From the NCBI GenBank assembly GCA_027459705.1, contig DAIDHM010000057.1, forward strand, positions 22,106 through 86,105: a stretch of DNA of 64,000 nucleotides. The letters are read 5' to 3'. Every line of letters starts with the position of its first letter. Within the stretch, counting starts at the first letter, position 1. Positions 35,953 through 44,001 of the stretch are shown in pieces. The stretch is from Ktedonobacteria bacterium (lineage in GTDB: Bacteria; Chloroflexota; Ktedonobacteria; Ktedonobacterales; JACDGC01). The translations under genes and the position numbers were made by a program. Under the pieces are notes generated by a model. It searched no databases. It was not told the DNA's origin and worked only from the letters and a program-made list of their open reading frames with translations.

Positions 35953-36042
35953 CCGCATCCTGGCAAAAAAGTTGCAATCCCAATTATCGAGGCATAACCT
36001 GATCATCACCAGGTATCTGCCAAATTCGCGAAGGAGGCACCG

Positions 36043-36417
36043 ATGAACCATCCATCGATCAGTAAAAACACGCCAGCAAAAGATATGGAAACTAACCAGC
36101 CTGCTGTCCCTGCAAGTGAAGATCTGAAAAAAAGTCATAAACCTCAGAAAACCACTGATCCAGACCCACCAGTGGCGAAAGGTCGCACCGCTGATCCCAA
36201 TAACCAGCAGCCCGCGGAAGAAAATCCCGATCACGCCACTGCTGGTTCTGAAGAATCGGATCCCAATCAACCAGGAATCAAGATCCGGTCCGCCACTGAA
36301 GGTGTGACATCAATAGGTGGGCCAAGTTCTGAAGAATCCGGTATTATTGGGCCAAGCAAACAACCATCAAAAACAGGGAAAGCACCGCTCAATCCATCAC
36401 GTGCTGACTCAAAGTAA
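36043..36417 (+). CDS. hydrophilic, probably disordered protein
   Basis: A 124-residue protein rich in Pro, Ser, Asp, Glu, Asn and Lys with almost no hydrophobic residues (for example SKNTPAKDMETNQPAVPASE). No family is recognisable; it looks intrinsically disordered and could be a stress-protective hydrophilin-like protein. The ribosome-binding site GAAGGAGG six bases before the ATG supports expression. It lies 90 bases after the FNT gene within the island and is followed immediately by a transposase remnant. Confidence 0.6.
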   Translation: MNHPSISKNTPAKDMETNQPAVPASEDLKKSHKPQKTTDPDPPVAKGRTADPNNQQPAEENPDHATAGSEESDPNQPGIKIRSATEGVTSIGGPSSEESGIIGPSKQPSKTGKAPLNPSRADSK

Positions 36418-36657
36418 TTGCCTTCCCCTTATCATCGACGATTGCGGACCACCAATCCGCAGGAACGCCTCAATGCAGAGATCCGCCGTCGTGAACAGGT
36501 CATTCGCATCTTTCCCTCAGAAGCCTCCGCCATCCGGTTGATCGGCGCGTACTTGATGGAGTATGATGATCAATGGACGACCGGTCGGAGGTATCTGGAC
36601 ATGGCACCCTATTGGGCCTGGAAACGCGCCCATCCCGTCCAACCTCCCCTCTTCTAA
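36418..36657 (+). pseudogene. IS256-family (mutator) transposase, C-terminal remnant
   Basis: Only the C-terminus of an IS256-type DDE transposase remains. The reading RRLRTTNPQERLNAEIRRRE followed by VIRIFPSEASAIRLIGAYLM and TTGRRYLDM is characteristic of this family, which otherwise has about 400 residues. The catalytic domain is missing and the ORF begins with a TTG directly after the preceding gene, so no protein is expected. A second, shorter remnant of the same region occurs at 39300. The two lie on either side of the DUF4012 gene. Confidence 0.85.
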
Positions 36658-36804
36658 GCCGTCTCCCTTATCTAGCTGCTGATCTTGGGTAAAGTACAGA
36701 CCTTTCCGGTCGTGGCCTAAATCTGTTAGTACATAATACAATTTAAATGTCTTCGATATGGTATTATTGTATCATGCAGTCTAAGCGTAAGAGGAATTAA
36801 TCAT

Positions 36805-39219
36805 ATGATGAAATTATTGAGTCAGTTTTCACGTTTACGAAAATGGTTCATTGGAACCAAAAGCAATAGGTCAGATGGTTTTCTGGCCCATAAACGACCC
36901 ATCAGTACAACCAGAAACCACAATTCCTGGTATAGTGAGTCTTCATCTTTCCAAATGTCGAAAGATATTAATTCCGACATTAGTAAGCGCACAACAATTC
37001 CTTTATTTGCTGTTGTAAGGCCACAAACTGCTTCATATCATGAGCAATTAAGTTCAACCCATAAATCAATGGCAGTTGACTCCCGGTTACAAACGACACT
37101 GCGCCGCCACAGAATCATCATTGCGCTAGTTTTTGTCCTCCTATCTACTACATTCGCCAGTGCTGGATTTGCGGTACAAGGACTAATTGAATATCATAGG
37201 TTGAAAAATGACGCGCAAGACGCACTGGTAGCAATCAACCATATTACCGTTGATCTGGGTATTTCTCAGTCCACCTTTTCACATCACCCTATTACCTTTG
37301 CACAGCTTATGCACATTCACAGCGATCTTCATAATGCCAAGTTAGACATAGATGATTTACATCATCATTTATTAATGCCAGATATTCCTTTGCAATTAGC
37401 TTTACGCAATAGTAGGATTGCGTCTATTGCACAAAGCGCGTTGTTGCTGAGTGATATCGGACATGATGCCCTGAACATTGCGGACGAATGGGCAGATAGT
37501 GTTGTACAAGCTTACAATGCATTGGTAAGTAGCCCTTTACTGGGTGGAAATAGCAGTGGGGATGTAGTCACGACAAATATGATAGCGGATGTTGAGAATG
37601 CAATTGTGCAGACTAGCATGCCTCTCGCTCAGATCGAAGCCATCGTCCATGCTACTCCTCCGCCCATGTTGTTTGCAGCCCTCTCTCTTACACAACAATT
37701 GAAAGTCGCGCCTTTCCTCAACATCATCCCCATTTTGCCAGGGTTTTTAGAGCAGCTTAAGGAATTTTTACCGGTTGCTGGACCAATTCTGGGTATTGGG
37801 ACACCAGCGAATTATTTAATTATTACCTTGGATCCCTCAGAATTGCGCGCTAGCGGTGGATTTCAAGGGAACTATGGCATACTGAGTGTCCAAGGTGCTC
37901 AACTTGGAAACTTTAGTTTGCGCGATATTGATCTTGTAGATAAATCAAAAATCTCTCATTGTGGACCTCCCCCATTCACTCCCCCAAAAATCTATAGCTG
38001 GTGGCCCTTTTGCCCATTTGGAACACGCGATGCTAACCTTTCTCCCGATTTTCCAACATCGGCGCAGCTTACCTTATCAGAGTTTCAAGACCTTGGGGGC
38101 AATGTCCAAACTGATACACAAGGCCACATTACTACGAGCAATATCCCAATGACTGCAATGATTGCCATTCAACCTAGTATTATTGAGCAATTATTACGAA
38201 TAACCGGTCCAATTTACGTTGGTGATCCATATTATGAGATGGTAACTGCAAATAATTTGCAATCTCTGATTCATTATTATCAACTTACGAATGCCGGACG
38301 TGCAGTTGGTACACAAGCAAATAATGGAAATACGCTATCAGATGCTACGAAACGATTCACGGCTTTACTAGGACGTGCACTGATCGAACAAGTCCGGACA
38401 TTGACCTGGGAACAAGTTCGGGCCTATTTTGAAGATCTTCGTAGTGACCTGTCGACAAAAGCCATCCAGATCTATTTTACAAATTCTTTCGCTGAGCAAT
38501 ATATCTTGCGGATAGGTGCTGGTGCTCCTATCTATCGTGGGAACGATGATGCATTTTCGATGAATATCTCTAACATAGGTGGTAACAAGGGAAACATGTA
38601 TTATGGGGTCAAGTATTATGATGTCATCCAGTTGAATGCACAAGGAGGCGCGACTCATCACTTACTTATTTACTCAACTTGGAGCATCCCGGCAATAATA
38701 AATGGGACCGACAAAGGCAAACTCTATCCTATTCTATATAATGCTGACTCTGTAGATAACTATGGCTTATTTCTACGACTCTACGACCGATTTTATTTGG
38801 CTAGATCTGTGATACTTACCCCTACAGCAGGATTTGATGAGAAAGGCTTGATCACAAACTCATTGGCAACTACTCATTCTGATATAACTGGTAGAGCTAT
38901 GATCGGTGGTGAGTATAAAATAATGGGAGATCCTTTTACGCACCCAGTATTGTGGAATGTACCAATTATATCGCTGACCTGGCAAGCTCCGAATATTTAT
39001 CTACCTGGCAAAGTTTACACACTCTATGAAGAGAGGCAATCTGGGCTTACTGAAGAGGTAAGTATCACTATCCTGCCACCAAATGGGTGTGGAGGCCCGA
39101 GCTTTCCATTTCATTATAATGGACCATTGAAGAGTACCCTTGTAATTTCTCTTCCAACTTCAAAATGCAGTTCAATCGGTGGGTACTCGCATTCCGCACT
39201 TTCCTCCCCAGCGAAATAG
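36805..39219 (+). CDS. DUF4012 domain-containing membrane protein
   Basis: An 804-residue protein. After about 95 polar residues there is one membrane helix (IIIALVFVLLSTTFASAGFAV, around 103-123), then a helical region and the DUF4012 domain, recognised by NYLIITLDPSELRASGGFQG and following strands. The bulk would face outside. DUF4012 proteins are found in Chloroflexota, Actinobacteria and Firmicutes, often near surface polysaccharide genes; their function is unknown. The gene is visibly richer in A and T than its neighbours and uses AT-ending codons, so it was probably acquired. GAGGA stands eight bases before the start ATG. It is flanked by IS256 remnants. Confidence 0.85.
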   Translation: MMKLLSQFSRLRKWFIGTKSNRSDGFLAHKRPISTTRNHNSWYSESSSFQMSKDINSDISKRTTIPLFAVVRPQTASYHEQLSSTHKSMAVDSRLQTTLRRHRIIIALVFVLLSTTFASAGFAVQGLIEYHRLKNDAQDALVAINHITVDLGISQSTFSHHPITFAQLMHIHSDLHNAKLDIDDLHHHLLMPDIPLQLALRNSRIASIAQSALLLSDIGHDALNIADEWADSVVQAYNALVSSPLLGGNSSGDVVTTNMIADVENAIVQTSMPLAQIEAIVHATPPPMLFAALSLTQQLKVAPFLNIIPILPGFLEQLKEFLPVAGPILGIGTPANYLIITLDPSELRASGGFQGNYGILSVQGAQLGNFSLRDIDLVDKSKISHCGPPPFTPPKIYSWWPFCPFGTRDANLSPDFPTSAQLTLSEFQDLGGNVQTDTQGHITTSNIPMTAMIAIQPSIIEQLLRITGPIYVGDPYYEMVTANNLQSLIHYYQLTNAGRAVGTQANNGNTLSDATKRFTALLGRALIEQVRTLTWEQVRAYFEDLRSDLSTKAIQIYFTNSFAEQYILRIGAGAPIYRGNDDAFSMNISNIGGNKGNMYYGVKYYDVIQLNAQGGATHHLLIYSTWSIPAIINGTDKGKLYPILYNADSVDNYGLFLRLYDRFYLARSVILTPTAGFDEKGLITNSLATTHSDITGRAMIGGEYKIMGDPFTHPVLWNVPIISLTWQAPNIYLPGKVYTLYEERQSGLTEEVSITILPPNGCGGPSFPFHYNGPLKSTLVISLPTSKCSSIGGYSHSALSSPAK

Positions 39220-39299
39220 CAATGTTCATAAGCAGATCTAAGTAGGAGTAAGATAAGACAATGCAAATCGGTTAATCGCAGGATATCGGGATAGTAGAG

Positions 39300-39353
39300 C
39301 GGTTGGTAGGTATATACTTATTGGAAATGGACGAAGAGTGGCAAACCGGACGA
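39300..39353 (+). pseudogene. IS256-family transposase fragment
   Basis: An 18-codon stretch reads RLVGIYLLEMDEEWQTGR, the same C-terminal segment as in the remnant at 36418 (RLIGAYLMEYDDQWTTGR). It has no start and is open only locally, so it is a relic. It belongs to the 39220-39645 gap, which also holds a large inverted repeat. Confidence 0.75.
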
Positions 39354-39388
39354 CATGGACATCGACCCGGAAAGCCTTGACCTTTCCA

Positions 39389-39438
39389 CCAAGCAGGGGG
39401 TAGAGTAGCTCAGCAAGGCTACTCTACCCCCTGCTTGG
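39389..39438. repeat. perfect 20-bp inverted repeat with 10-base loop
   Basis: CCAAGCAGGGGGTAGAGTAG (39389-39408) and its exact reverse complement (39419-39438) surround CTCAGCAAGG. No T run follows. It lies between the IS256 fragment and the sigma factor gene, at the right edge of the AT-richer island. It may be a strong terminator, a relic of a mobile element end, or a recombination site. Confidence 0.85.
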
Positions 39439-39645
39439 CCCTCGTGCCTCATCGCTTGCTTCGCATTTACCCACTACCTGGGACATATACCGTGGGGGAT
39501 TCCGATCATGCTATAACATTGAGAGTGCTTAGGCACACAAAGAAAATTGATCGATGGGATTTCCGTTTACGCGCGGGTGCCGGGGAATCTCTTTCCAGAC
39601 ATCCAAATAGATTACCCGCGCGGTGAGAGACCGAGAGGATTGCTC

Positions 39646-40509
39646 ATGCTGGACGAGGAACAGCGCGATACGGATGCGCGGGCCGCACGGATACCATTGG
39701 CGGACTTTGATCCGACCGATGCGCGGGTGCGGTCGCGGTTGGCCGCGCGGACACCTGGTGGTGGGTATGCTGTCCCCGATACGGACCTGGTGCGTGCTAT
39801 CCGGGGCTACAACGCATTGGGTGACCGGGCGCGCCGCGATACACTCTTCACGATGCTGTTGGACCGCTGTAAACCGATGTTTCGTAAAATGGCCCAGGGA
39901 TTGGCACACCGCCCTGAGTGGCGTGAGGACGCGATTGCTGACATGACGGTGCAACTGTGGCGCGAGGTGCAGGATCCTAAGGAGACCTTCATGTTGCAGA
40001 ACTTCGGGTACTATCTGAAGTGTCTCTGCGCCGACAACTTCAACCGGCTCTTGCGCCGCGAGGGCTATGGCTATCGTACGAATGAGCAGGGGCAAGTGGC
40101 GGGTCGACCAGAACACGTTCCTGCCGCACTCATAGATTCCATCGATCGTACGCCGCGCAGCGATGAGCAAGAGAGTGTCGTTGAAACTATCGCTGACCCA
40201 ACGAACCCCCATGATCTGCGTTTGGCCGCCTTAGAGGCACGGCGTATTCTGGCATCCCTGCCCGATCCGCTCGATCGACGCATCGTCTACCTGCGGGTGT
40301 TTCAAAATCTGCAATGGGAAGAAATTGCCCAACTCTGCGGCAAGACCGAACGGACCATGCGGACGCGTTATGAACGAGCGCGTCGTCTTCTGCAATCAAC
40401 ACTGGCCTCATCAGAAAATGAGCCAGAAGACCACGGTGGTGCGGTTGGACTGGCCGAACCACCAACCAAGCCAATCAGACGCGCCAGGGCGCGCGAAAGA
40501 GGACTGTGA
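39646..40509 (+). CDS. sigma-70 family RNA polymerase sigma factor
   Basis: A 287-residue ECF-like sigma factor. Region 2 is seen as MFRKMAQGLAHRPEWREDAIADMTVQLW to NFNRLLRRE, and region 4 as LASLPDPLDRRIVYLRVFQNLQWEEIAQLCGKTERTMRTRYERARRLL, with the helix-turn-helix for the -35 element. An N-terminal extension of about 60 residues precedes region 2 and the linker between regions is long. ATG 39646 follows GAGAGGA at seven bases; the track start at 39547 is upstream of this. The next gene starts one base after its stop and is very probably its regulatory partner. Confidence 0.85.
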   Translation: MLDEEQRDTDARAARIPLADFDPTDARVRSRLAARTPGGGYAVPDTDLVRAIRGYNALGDRARRDTLFTMLLDRCKPMFRKMAQGLAHRPEWREDAIADMTVQLWREVQDPKETFMLQNFGYYLKCLCADNFNRLLRREGYGYRTNEQGQVAGRPEHVPAALIDSIDRTPRSDEQESVVETIADPTNPHDLRLAALEARRILASLPDPLDRRIVYLRVFQNLQWEEIAQLCGKTERTMRTRYERARRLLQSTLASSENEPEDHGGAVGLAEPPTKPIRRARARERGL

Positions 40510-40510
40510 G

Positions 40511-41068
40511 ATGCGACAGAACGCGAAGTTGATGGCGGAATTGCCACGCCAACTCCAGATGCGCCTGGCTATGGCGATGGACATCGGCGACCAGGCAGCA
40601 GTGCGCCAGGCGATGCTGGAATATCCGAACCTGGGCGATGCCATCGCGAGCTTCGTCCTTAGCCTGCAGATTCTCGAGGATCCCCCAACCGAAGATACCG
40701 CCCTGGATATCGCTGTCGAGCGCGGTATAGCACGCGGCTTAGCACGCATGGATTTGACACGCGCATTCAAAACGGCGGGGGTAACGAAACCACAGGTAGC
40801 GCGACATATGCGACTGGGTGTGGATGTGTTGAACCAGATCTTCGAGGGACGCATTACATTGGCCTCAATCCCAGAGCTGTTCTTCACGCGCTTGGCTAAC
40901 GCCTTACAATTGGCGGTAGAAGATGTCCAACAGGCCGTCGCAAGGAGCTTCGATGCTCCCCAAAAACCTGCTTTTCGGCGCGGCGATACGCCAGGCCACA
41001 TTCAGGACTTCGCCGACGCGATCCGCCATAGCGCCAACATGACCGATGCCGAACGAGCCGAGTGGTAA
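40511..41068 (+). CDS. XRE-like HTH protein, partner of the sigma factor
   Basis: A 185-residue protein. The centre carries a helix-turn-helix resembling the XRE/lambda-repressor type (GVTKPQVARHMRLGVDVLNQIFEGRI, then LFFTRLANALQL). The N-terminal 60 residues form amphipathic helices (LPRQLQMRLAMAMDIGDQAAVRQAML) of the kind found in anti-sigma factors, but no zinc-binding HxxxCxxC is present. The ATG at 40511 is one base past the sigma gene stop, with GAGG about eight bases upstream inside that gene, so translation is coupled. It may restrain or guide the sigma factor; an antitoxin-like role is another option. Confidence 0.72.
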   Translation: MRQNAKLMAELPRQLQMRLAMAMDIGDQAAVRQAMLEYPNLGDAIASFVLSLQILEDPPTEDTALDIAVERGIARGLARMDLTRAFKTAGVTKPQVARHMRLGVDVLNQIFEGRITLASIPELFFTRLANALQLAVEDVQQAVARSFDAPQKPAFRRGDTPGHIQDFADAIRHSANMTDAERAEW

Positions 41069-41116
41069 CATATTGTGTCTCAAATATCGCGCAATGGATG
41101 GGGGGCAATTAATACC

Positions 41117-41145
41117 TTATGTGCGCCGCCAGGGTTTGATATAAT
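41117..41145 (+). promoter_or_regulatory. extended -10 promoter of the acyl-CoA dehydrogenase gene
   Basis: TGATATAAT (41137-41145) contains a perfect TATAAT with the TGn extension, and TTATGT (41117-41122) stands at 17 bases spacing. The leader to the start codon would be about 130 bases. Confidence 0.55.
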
Positions 41146-41278
41146 CTCAGTGTGGCTATGCGCCAGGTAGAGCGCTGCGACACCCTGCGAAAAACGCTTG
41201 GCAACTTTCCTTCTGCCAGGCTTTGTCGCTTGGTGCAGAATGTACCTCCCATAAAGATAAAAGAAGTTGAGGTCAATG

Positions 41279-42427
41279 ATGGATTTCACGCTCACCGACG
41301 AGCAAATTGCGATCCGCGCCACCAGTCGCGCTTTTGCCGAAGAGGTGATCAAGCCGATTGCCCAGGAGATCGACGCCCGTTCCGAGTTTCCGCTGGCGGT
41401 GATCCGCGAGATGGGCAAACTGGGATTGTTGGGATTGCCGATTCCGGAAGAGTATGGTGGGGCTGGCGCCGATTTCCTGGCGTATTGCCTCGCGCTCGAA
41501 GAGATTGCGCGCGGCGACGCTGCCGTGGCCATTACGATGGAGGCCCATACTTCATTGGGCGCTACGCCGTTCTGGCTCTTTGGCACGGAGGATCAGAAGC
41601 AGCACTATTTGGTGCCACTGGCACGTGGTGAACAACTCTGGGCCTTTGGGTTGACAGAACCAGGGGCCGGCTCAGACTCTGGTGGCACTCAGACTCACGC
41701 TGAATTGGAAGGCGATCATTGGGTCATCAGCGGATCAAAAATGTTTATCACCAATGCCGGGACACCGATCAGCGGCGGCGTCACCGTGACGGCGGTGACC
41801 GGTCGCCGCTCCGATGGTCACCCCGAAATCACTAACCTGATCGTTCCTCAGGGAACCCCTGGTTATGTCGTCGGTCCCGCGCTGAAGAAGATGGGCTGGA
41901 AGGCATCGGATACCCGACCCCTGAATTTTGACCAGTGCCGCATCCCCGCGACGAGCATCCTCGGCCAACGCGGTAGCGGATTCCGCCAGTTCATGCGCAT
42001 CCTCGATGCTGGCCGCGTGGCAATTGCCGCGCTCAGCGTGGGGTTAGCCCAAGCGTGCCTGGACGAATCGCTGAAATATGCTCGCGAGCGTCAGCAGTTT
42101 GGGCGGCCCATCGGCGAATTTCAGGCCATCCAGTTCAAGCTGGCCGATATGGCGATGGAAATTGAGCTATCGCGATTGATGTATTACAAAGCCGCCTGGC
42201 TGATGATGCGCGACGAGCCCTACACGCAAGAAGCGTCAATGGCCAAGCTCTTTGCTTCAGAGACCTCAAAACGCGCCGCGGACCAGGCTGTGCAGATTCA
42301 TGGCGGCTATGGCTTTATGGACGATTATCCTGTCTCGCGCTATTTCCGCAACGTCAAGGTCAATGAGATTGGCGAGGGCACCAGTGAGGTCCAGCGCATG
42401 CTCATCGCGAAATCCCTCCTTCGCTGA
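41279..42427 (+). CDS. acyl-CoA dehydrogenase
   Basis: FAD-dependent alpha,beta-dehydrogenation of an acyl-CoA thioester, 382 residues. The sequence has the standard order: N-terminal helices, the LTEPGAGSDSGG flavin-binding segment, the VISGSKMFITNAG strand, the EFQAIQFKLADMAMEIE helix, and the C-terminal signature QIHGGYGFMDDYPVSRYFRN. The catalytic base is the Glu in NEIGEGTSEVQRML, the position used by short/branched-chain and butyryl-CoA types. ATG 41279 has GAGG six bases upstream; ATG 41276 is too close. It may feed the same fatty or branched-chain acid degradation that ends in the acyl-CoA mutase, although the genes are apart. Confidence 0.93.
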   Translation: MDFTLTDEQIAIRATSRAFAEEVIKPIAQEIDARSEFPLAVIREMGKLGLLGLPIPEEYGGAGADFLAYCLALEEIARGDAAVAITMEAHTSLGATPFWLFGTEDQKQHYLVPLARGEQLWAFGLTEPGAGSDSGGTQTHAELEGDHWVISGSKMFITNAGTPISGGVTVTAVTGRRSDGHPEITNLIVPQGTPGYVVGPALKKMGWKASDTRPLNFDQCRIPATSILGQRGSGFRQFMRILDAGRVAIAALSVGLAQACLDESLKYARERQQFGRPIGEFQAIQFKLADMAMEIELSRLMYYKAAWLMMRDEPYTQEASMAKLFASETSKRAADQAVQIHGGYGFMDDYPVSRYFRNVKVNEIGEGTSEVQRMLIAKSLLR

Positions 42428-42563
42428 ACCTGATACGGCGTTGTCACCCATTGCTGGGAAGCGCACGATGTCGCGGATAACGCGACATCGTGCGCAAAGG
42501 TATAGCGGACTTCCACGGATGGGTTACAACGCACTGCCACTGCATATAGTGCCACTATGGCAC

Positions 42564-43019
42564 TCAGGTATTGGCATTCTCCAGCGCGCGCGCCGCGGCG
42601 TTGTGACGATGCTGAGCATGCGAAGCTGCTATATTCGTAGCCAGGCAGACGAGCAGATAAAAGAAAATATTCAGCATATCGGCGCCTTTTTTCAAGGAGA
42701 GCGTATAGGTTGGCGATACGAGGAAGAAGTCTAACAGCAACGTCCCCAGCAGTGACGCTAGCAACCCCGGCGTGCCGCCGACCGTCAGCGCCACTGCGAT
42801 GACTCCCAGCAGAATCAAGGCGCCGCGAAAAGTAAAGCCTGGCACGAGATGTACAATTCCAACCGTTAGCGCAATCGCGACGATCTGGATCAGTGAGGCA
42901 AAAGCAAGAGTAGTTAGCGGATGGCGGACCTGTTTGGGCATCCAGAGTGGGATGATCGTATTCTCTTCTAGCCAGCGGGTGAAAGTTGTCCAGACAGTAT
43001 ATGTCTCCGACTCAGACAT
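42564..43019 (-). CDS. DUF4118 (KdpD-like) membrane protein
   Basis: A 151-residue membrane protein with four hydrophobic segments (LTTLAFASLIQIVAIALTVG, ALILLGVIAVALTVGG, PGLLASLLGTLLLDFFLV, LNIFFYLLVCLATNIAA). This is the four-helix DUF4118 module that forms the membrane part of KdpD and other kinases; here it stands alone without kinase domains. The segment LLLDFFLVSPTYTLSL with YxxSL is typical. ATG 43019 has GGAGG close upstream. Possible role as a membrane sensor or scaffold is a guess. Confidence 0.75.
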   Translation of the reverse strand: MSESETYTVWTTFTRWLEENTIIPLWMPKQVRHPLTTLAFASLIQIVAIALTVGIVHLVPGFTFRGALILLGVIAVALTVGGTPGLLASLLGTLLLDFFLVSPTYTLSLKKGADMLNIFFYLLVCLATNIAASHAQHRHNAAARALENANT

Positions 43020-43179
43020 AAATCCTCCATTAGCGCCTGGCAACCACTGCCATCCGCATATGAGATCAATCCACTACTATCATCTTGTGGTGCTCCGGGG
43101 TGGCGCTCAGAGCAAAGTCCACATTTGCCTGTGGATACAGCGAACATGCATAGCCATCGCCATACAACCATTCGCTGAA

Positions 43180-44001
43180 TCAGGTCAATAGGATACCACC
43201 ATCGACACTGAGCGTCGCGCCGGTGATATAGCTCGCGGCGTCGCTTACCAGAAAAACAGCGGCGCGGGCGACATCATCCGCCGTACCGAGGCGACCCATC
43301 GGAATGCGCGCCAGGAAGGCGGGATCATGCATATCAACGAGCGTAGCGCCATCAGCTTGCACGATGTCGACCGCATTGGCACGCGTTCCAGGCGTATCAA
43401 TCTCACCCGGCGCGATAACGTTCACAGTGATGCCGTATCGCGCCCATTCTAATGCCAGCGATCGCGCCAACATCCGCACGCCAGCTTTGGCAGCATCGTA
43501 ATGCGCCAGATTGCCAGAGGGTCGCGTGGAACTGGTCGATCCAATCATGAGTATGCGGCCACCCTGGCCATGGGTCATCATCTGACGCGCGGCAGCCTGC
43601 GAGGTGAAAAACGCTCCCTTGAGGGTAACGTCCTGGGTCCGATCCCAGATTGCCTCATCCACAGCGAGCGCGGCGGCAAAGGGATAAATCCCGGCATTAG
43701 CGACGCAGATATCCAGTCGTCCATATAAAGTTGCCGCCGCTTCGATGGTGGCCCGCAGTGACGGGAGATCCGCAACATCCGCAACCATTGCCATCACTCG
43801 ACGCCCAGTGCGCGTGGCGATAGCCTGTGCGGTCGCTTGCGCCGCCTCACCATCGCTATCGAGGAGAGCAACGTCCGCCCCGGCCTCGGCGAAACGCGCC
43901 GTGATTGCCGCGCCGATGCCACGCGCGCCACCAGTGACCAATGCCGCGCGGCCGGTGAGCGTGAATAGCGTTGCCAGCGCTGACAGCGTTGGTTCGCTCA
44001 T
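43180..44001 (-). CDS. SDR family oxidoreductase, FabG-like
   Basis: Classical short-chain dehydrogenase of 273 residues. Cofactor loop TGGARGIG, structural VANAGIY, catalytic Ser in MIGSTSS, the YDAAKAG catalytic Tyr/Lys pair, and the C-terminal PGEIDTPGT and YITGATLSVDGG segments are all intact. An Asp at the end of strand 2 (ALLDSDG) favours NAD over NADP. The substrate is unknown (a 3-oxoacyl or sugar/polyol compound). The start overlaps the stop of the large cyclase/ATPase gene (ATGA), so the two are coupled, an odd pairing. Confidence 0.92.
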   Translation of the reverse strand: MSEPTLSALATLFTLTGRAALVTGGARGIGAAITARFAEAGADVALLDSDGEAAQATAQAIATRTGRRVMAMVADVADLPSLRATIEAAATLYGRLDICVANAGIYPFAAALAVDEAIWDRTQDVTLKGAFFTSQAAARQMMTHGQGGRILMIGSTSSTRPSGNLAHYDAAKAGVRMLARSLALEWARYGITVNVIAPGEIDTPGTRANAVDIVQADGATLVDMHDPAFLARIPMGRLGTADDVARAAVFLVSDAASYITGATLSVDGGILLT

